The notes under the pieces: generated by a model
What the model was told of the DNA's origin: nothing
What the model saw: the letters and a program-made list of their open reading frames with translations, nothing else
Database searches by the model: none
Position numbers and translations under genes: made by a program
Shown: one piece after another, positions 31,512-35,101 of the stretch
Numbering within the stretch: position 1 is the stretch's first letter
Layout of the letters: every line of letters starts with the position of its first letter
Assembly (NCBI GenBank): GCA_937123825.1
Contig: CAKZKQ010000030.1
Span: 1-35,101, forward strand
DNA: 35,101 bases
Direction: 5' to 3'
Origin: an uncultured Pseudomonadota bacterium
GTDB lineage: Bacteria; Myxococcota_A; Bradymonadia; Bradymonadales; GCA-2716585

Positions 31512-32525
31512 ATGATGACCACCGCCAACACCACTGACGTCCCGCGCATCCTCCTGGTCGAAGACAGCCTCCCCCAGGCTCAGCTCTTGCGTCGCTGGCT
31601 GGAGCTGCCCGGCGGTCTGGACATCACCCACACCGACAACGGCCTTGAAGGCGCTCGCCTGGCCGCCACGCGTGACTGGGACCTGGTCATCAGCGATGTG
31701 GAGCTGCCCGAGATGAACGGCCTGGATGTGCTGCGCCACAGCAAAATCCACCACCCGCTGGTGCCCACGCTCCTGATGACCGCCCACGAGCGCATCGAGT
31801 TTGCCATCGGCGCCCTTCAACTCAAGGCCGACGACTTCATCGTCAAACCCCTCAAGAAGGACAGCTTCACCGCCAAGGTGCACTCGCTGCTGGAAAAAGG
31901 CCGCGAGCGCAAGGCCGCCGAGCACAACGTGGTCCTGGCCATCGGCGCCCACCCTGACGATGTTGAAATCGGCTGCGGCGGCATCCTGGTCAAACACCGC
32001 GAGAACGGCGACGACGTCATCATCCTGACCCTGTGCAGCGGTCACGTGGGCGGCGACGCGGACGTCCGCGCCCAGGAATCCCACCTGGCCGCCCGCATGC
32101 TGGGCTCGGAGTTGGTCATGGGCGACCTGACCGACACCATGATCCCCGACGGCGCCGAGACCATCCGCCTCATCGAGGAGGTCATCCGCCGCGTCAAGCC
32201 CAACGTCATCTACACCCACAGCGCCAACGACGGCCACCAGGACCACCGCGCGGTTCACCGCTCCACCATGGTCGCCGCCCGCGGCATCCCCAACGTCTTC
32301 TGCTACCAGAGCCCCTCGACCACCATCGAGTTCTGCCCCTCTCGCTTTGTCGAGGTCGGCGACCAGCTCGACAGCAAAATCCGCCTGCTGGCCTGCTACC
32401 GCACGCAGACCGCCAAGCGCCCCTATCTGACTGAAGAAATGATTCGCATGACGGCCGGCTACTGGGGCCGGTTTGCCGGATACAAGTCGGTTGAACCGCT
32501 CGAAGTCATCCGCAGCGTGGCGTAG
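31512..32525 (+). CDS. Response-regulator receiver domain fused to PIG-L (LmbE) deacetylase
   Basis: 337 residues; AAGGAG lies 7 nt before ATG 31512. The receiver domain (about 10-128) has the acidic pair Glu17-Asp18, phospho-acceptor Asp62 (VISDVELPEMNG), Thr90 and Lys112 (VKPL). The PIG-L domain (about 138-335) has the zinc and catalytic motif AHPDDVE (146-152) and the second metal site in 'NDGHQDHRAVH'. PIG-L enzymes remove N-acetyl groups from GlcNAc-type sugars (GlcNAc-PI, mycothiol and bacillithiol precursors, lincosamides). The fusion suggests that phosphorylation by a histidine kinase sets deacetylase activity, an unusual direct output. No kinase gene is adjacent. It is divergent from the ATP-grasp/PHP operon under paired sigma-54 promoters. 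Confidence 0.92.
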   Translation: MMTTANTTDVPRILLVEDSLPQAQLLRRWLELPGGLDITHTDNGLEGARLAATRDWDLVISDVELPEMNGLDVLRHSKIHHPLVPTLLMTAHERIEFAIGALQLKADDFIVKPLKKDSFTAKVHSLLEKGRERKAAEHNVVLAIGAHPDDVEIGCGGILVKHRENGDDVIILTLCSGHVGGDADVRAQESHLAARMLGSELVMGDLTDTMIPDGAETIRLIEEVIRRVKPNVIYTHSANDGHQDHRAVHRSTMVAARGIPNVFCYQSPSTTIEFCPSRFVEVGDQLDSKIRLLACYRTQTAKRPYLTEEMIRMTAGYWGRFAGYKSVEPLEVIRSVA

Positions 32526-32644
32526 GCCCTGCCCACACGCCCCCAAACCCCCCAGAACACCTTAAACCGTCAGCCCAATGCGCACCGGGACCACACCCTG
32601 GACCCGGTCGAACGCCACACCCTCACCCTACGGAGTCCAAAGCC

Positions 32645-35101
32645 ATGACACGCCCCGCCGCCACCCCCAAGTCGCCGCCGCTTCAGACCGCCCGCAGCGC
32701 TGAACCAGGTCTGCTGGTCATCCGCGCGCTGCTTTTGGTCATGTTCCTCGTCCTGGGCGCCATCCACACCGCCCCTGTGCACGCCCTGGGAGACGGATCC
32801 ACGCGCTTTAACATCTACGTCCCCGCCAACGCCTCCCACACTTCGCGCCGCAGCATCCTCATCGTCACCAACGTCTCTCCGCTGGACGCCACCGTGGACA
32901 TCATCGACGACGACGCCGACGGCGACAACGATGACACGGCGTTGGGGGTTTCGCTGGGGCGCGGCGAGAGCTACATCGTCAAATTGGCCGATGGAGACGT
33001 CAATGACGACCTGGGGGGCACCGCCGACGGCGACTACTTCAAGGTCCGCTCGGACCACCCCGTGGTCGTGCAGATGGCCACCCACTCCAACTGGCAGCAC
33101 GACTGGGTCCCCAGCGAGGGCAAGACTTCACGCGGCAACAACTTCTTTGTCTATGCGCCGCCCACCTCCGGGGCCAACAACGACATCAACATCTACGCCT
33201 ATGAAGACGACACTGTCGTGACCATCAAGGACGTCACCGTCGCGCCGCGCACCTCCACCGGCAAGACCGAGATCGACCTCGACAACGCCGAGCTGGTCCT
33301 CGAAACCACGCTTCACCTTGGTGAGGACCTGATTGTGCGTGAAAACGGCCTGGGTCTCGACATCCTGCGCTCGGGCCGGACCTACTGGGTCCAGGCCTCC
33401 AGCGGCGTCACCGTCCAGTACGGCCATCTGGGGCAAATCAACGGCGGCGCCCGCGCCCGCGACGGCGCTGGCTTCATCCCCAGCGCCAACGGCACCTCGG
33501 CGGGCTCCCTCTACTTCTTTGCCATCCCCCACGAAATCGGTCTGGCGCGCGAAAAAGAGCTGCGCCTGGTCTGCTTTGACGACAACACCACCGTCAGCCT
33601 CTACGGCTCGACCTCCGAGGACGCCGAATGGGAACTCATCAGCCAGGACGTGCTCGACGCCGGTGACCACCTGGACTTTGTGGGCCGCGACGACGCCGCC
33701 TTCCGCGACAAAGACCTCTACAAGCTCACCGTGGACCCGCCCTACTACAAGTGCACCGCCTTTGAGGGCAACTGGATGGAGACCGGCAGCTTTGGCACCT
33801 CCGACTTTGCCAGCGCCGTCTCTTCCCGTGCCGGGCAAAACGTCGGCGATGAGTTTGTGGCCTACATCGGCCCTCCCGGACGCATGGGCGGCATGCGCCA
33901 CCCCCAGGGCGAGCAAACCAACGATGCCTCACCGGTCGAGTACCTCGCCTCGCACCTCTATGTCTACGCCGACACCGACGCCACCGAGGTGACTGTCTAC
34001 GACGTGGACACCGGCGGTCAGCTCTTTGAGCACGTCTTCACCATCAACCGCGACGAGTACTACGACGTGGTCATCGACAAGCCCACCTACCTGGCCATGA
34101 GTGCCAACGGCTACCGGCCCTACCTGGGGGTGCGCTCCAGCGAGCCCATCGCCGTCATGAACGGCAACTTCAACGACAACTGGATGGCCTTCTTCAACTC
34201 CGTCCTGGAGCCTGTGCCCGAGGTCACCCTCGACACCACCGACACCGACCTGACCTGCAACGAGACCACCACGCTGACCGTCTCTTGCAGCAACCCCGGC
34301 GGCCCCTCGATGACCGGCCTGACCGCCACGCTGGCCCTGCCTGACGGCCTGGAGCTGGTCACCGGCACCGGCGCCCCCGCAGACCCCAACGTCAACGGCA
34401 ACTTCCTGCAGTGGACCGCCGCCACGCTGGACTCCGACCAGACGCGGACCTTTGCCGCTCAGGTCCGGCTCAACTGCGACTCGGTCCCCTGCGTGCCTGC
34501 GGACCTCTCCTCGGTCACCGCCGAGTGCCAGGCCACCTTCAACGGCCAGTCCTACGCCTCGCTGGCCAGCGCCAACCACACCCTGACCAACAACGGTTCC
34601 ACGGTCGTGACCGGCTTCAGCGTCTTGGACAACCCCGACTACGACGGTGACCCCATCCGCTCGCGGGTTGAGGTGGCCTTCACCCTCCAGGGCGGCATCC
34701 CCGGCACCAGCAAGGTCCAACTGGTCCGCGCCACCAACAACCCCGACCCCGACGCCATCCAGCAGGTCCTGCTCACCCTTGACCCCAGCTACAGCGCCGA
34801 ACCCCAGGTCTACTACTTCCAGGACGAGTACAGCCTCCACCTTGACCAGGCCCGCTACTACCGCCTGCTCATCGACGACGGCGGCTGCACCAACACCGAA
34901 GGTCCCGTCTCGGTGCGCACCAGCTCAGGCGGCTCCAGTGGTGAGGACTCGGGTCTTGAATCGGACGGCCGACTGGCCTCGCGTCTGGCCCGTCGCGAAG
35001 TGGCCCGCTCCGACAAAAAACGCTGGTTCTCGGCCCGGACCACCGCCGAACTGGAGCACAAGACGGCCATGCGCACGGCGCGCGGCGCCCTGGAAAGCAC
35101 T
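32645..35101 (+). CDS. Large secreted surface protein, IgGFc-binding/DUF11-like domains (3' end outside window)
   Basis: The frame is open from ATG 32645 to the right edge, 819 codons without a stop. GGAG is 9 nt upstream. A long n-region (about 23 residues) and a hydrophobic core end in VHA-L, a signal peptide. Residues about 50-520 are beta-rich with 'GDYFKVRSDHPVVVQMATHSN', 'NDINIYAYEDDTVVTIKDV' and a later 'RPYLGVRSSEPIAVMNGNF', reminiscent of IgGFc-binding-type N-terminal domains of bacterial surface proteins. An Asp-rich DDDADGDNDD loop (about 90-100) could bind calcium. Residues about 535-620 look like a DUF11-type adhesin repeat with paired cysteines. The last part (about 760 on) is charged and helical. 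It follows the REC/PIG-L gene by 119 bp. The family assignment is tentative. Confidence 0.7.
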   Translation, partial: MTRPAATPKSPPLQTARSAEPGLLVIRALLLVMFLVLGAIHTAPVHALGDGSTRFNIYVPANASHTSRRSILIVTNVSPLDATVDIIDDDADGDNDDTALGVSLGRGESYIVKLADGDVNDDLGGTADGDYFKVRSDHPVVVQMATHSNWQHDWVPSEGKTSRGNNFFVYAPPTSGANNDINIYAYEDDTVVTIKDVTVAPRTSTGKTEIDLDNAELVLETTLHLGEDLIVRENGLGLDILRSGRTYWVQASSGVTVQYGHLGQINGGARARDGAGFIPSANGTSAGSLYFFAIPHEIGLAREKELRLVCFDDNTTVSLYGSTSEDAEWELISQDVLDAGDHLDFVGRDDAAFRDKDLYKLTVDPPYYKCTAFEGNWMETGSFGTSDFASAVSSRAGQNVGDEFVAYIGPPGRMGGMRHPQGEQTNDASPVEYLASHLYVYADTDATEVTVYDVDTGGQLFEHVFTINRDEYYDVVIDKPTYLAMSANGYRPYLGVRSSEPIAVMNGNFNDNWMAFFNSVLEPVPEVTLDTTDTDLTCNETTTLTVSCSNPGGPSMTGLTATLALPDGLELVTGTGAPADPNVNGNFLQWTAATLDSDQTRTFAAQVRLNCDSVPCVPADLSSVTAECQATFNGQSYASLASANHTLTNNGSTVVTGFSVLDNPDYDGDPIRSRVEVAFTLQGGIPGTSKVQLVRATNNPDPDAIQQVLLTLDPSYSAEPQVYYFQDEYSLHLDQARYYRLLIDDGGCTNTEGPVSVRTSSGGSSGEDSGLESDGRLASRLARREVARSDKKRWFSARTTAELEHKTAMRTARGALEST

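Noticed and set aside
32570..34840. Minus-strand open frames over the large surface protein
   Set aside because: They are Gly/Val/Asp-rich shadows; the plus strand has a signal peptide and continuous beta-rich sequence.

Overview
The window is GC-rich DNA (apart from a few AT-rich promoter pockets) from a free-living, predatory- or social-type Gram-negative bacterium. I infer a member of the Myxococcota / Bradymonadales-like 'deltaproteobacteria'. The grounds are the mix of gene families: a Ser/Thr kinase fused to WD40 repeats, PilT-type motility ATPases (one fused to HEAT repeats), many lipoproteins with Asn/Asp-rich or Glu-Pro linkers, OmpA and TPR/beta-barrel envelope proteins, and paired sigma-54 promoters. 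No rRNA or ribosomal-protein marker is present, so this placement is an inference.

Layout. 1-4937: envelope proteins (partial lipoprotein; small two-TM protein; membrane-anchored alkaline-phosphatase-superfamily enzyme in an operon with a PQQ-propeller lipoprotein; a further lipoprotein). 5150-8314: kinase-WD40. 8413-13273: a two-gene motility ATPase operon on the minus strand (HEAT-PilT then PilT) with a good sigma-70 promoter at its head and a hairpin at its tail. 13681-14810: OmpA-domain protein with a strong terminator. 15097-15310: tandem tRNA-Pro(GGG) and tRNA-Arg(CCG) with terminator. 15335-16216: SDR oxidoreductase. 16217-17211: about 1 kb without a protein gene. At its centre is what reads as a circularly permuted tRNA-Ser(CGA), with the T-arm/acceptor half placed before the acceptor/D-arm/anticodon half, flanked by many potential RNA helices. 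17212-18960: zinc-peptidase-like lipoprotein with a duplicated Cys-rich domain. 18961-20062: a giant imperfect inverted repeat between two convergent genes. 20053-23787: type II NADH dehydrogenase, EcsC-like protein, small secreted protein, degenerate tandem repeat array, small unknown protein. 23907-32525: exopolysaccharide-type locus (two small membrane proteins, BcsB-like protein, GH16 hydrolase, TPR/beta-barrel porin, PHP hydrolase, ATP-grasp ligase, response-regulator/PIG-L deacetylase fusion). 32645-end: a large secreted protein running off the window.

How the genes work together. The minus-strand genes ATP-grasp, PHP, TPR/porin and GH16 lie head to tail and may form one transcription unit. 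It diverges from the response-regulator/PIG-L gene. The shared 364-bp intergenic region carries a sigma-54 promoter facing each way and one nested inverted repeat between them, placed as an upstream activator site for both. BcsB, TPR-porin, GH16 hydrolase and a sugar-type deacetylase together suggest synthesis, export and trimming of an N-acetylated polysaccharide, although no synthase is present here.

The most unusual items are the permuted tRNA-Ser with its structured flanks, the divergent sigma-54 module, the HEAT-PilT fusion with a changed His box, and the repeat-filled convergent gene junctions.
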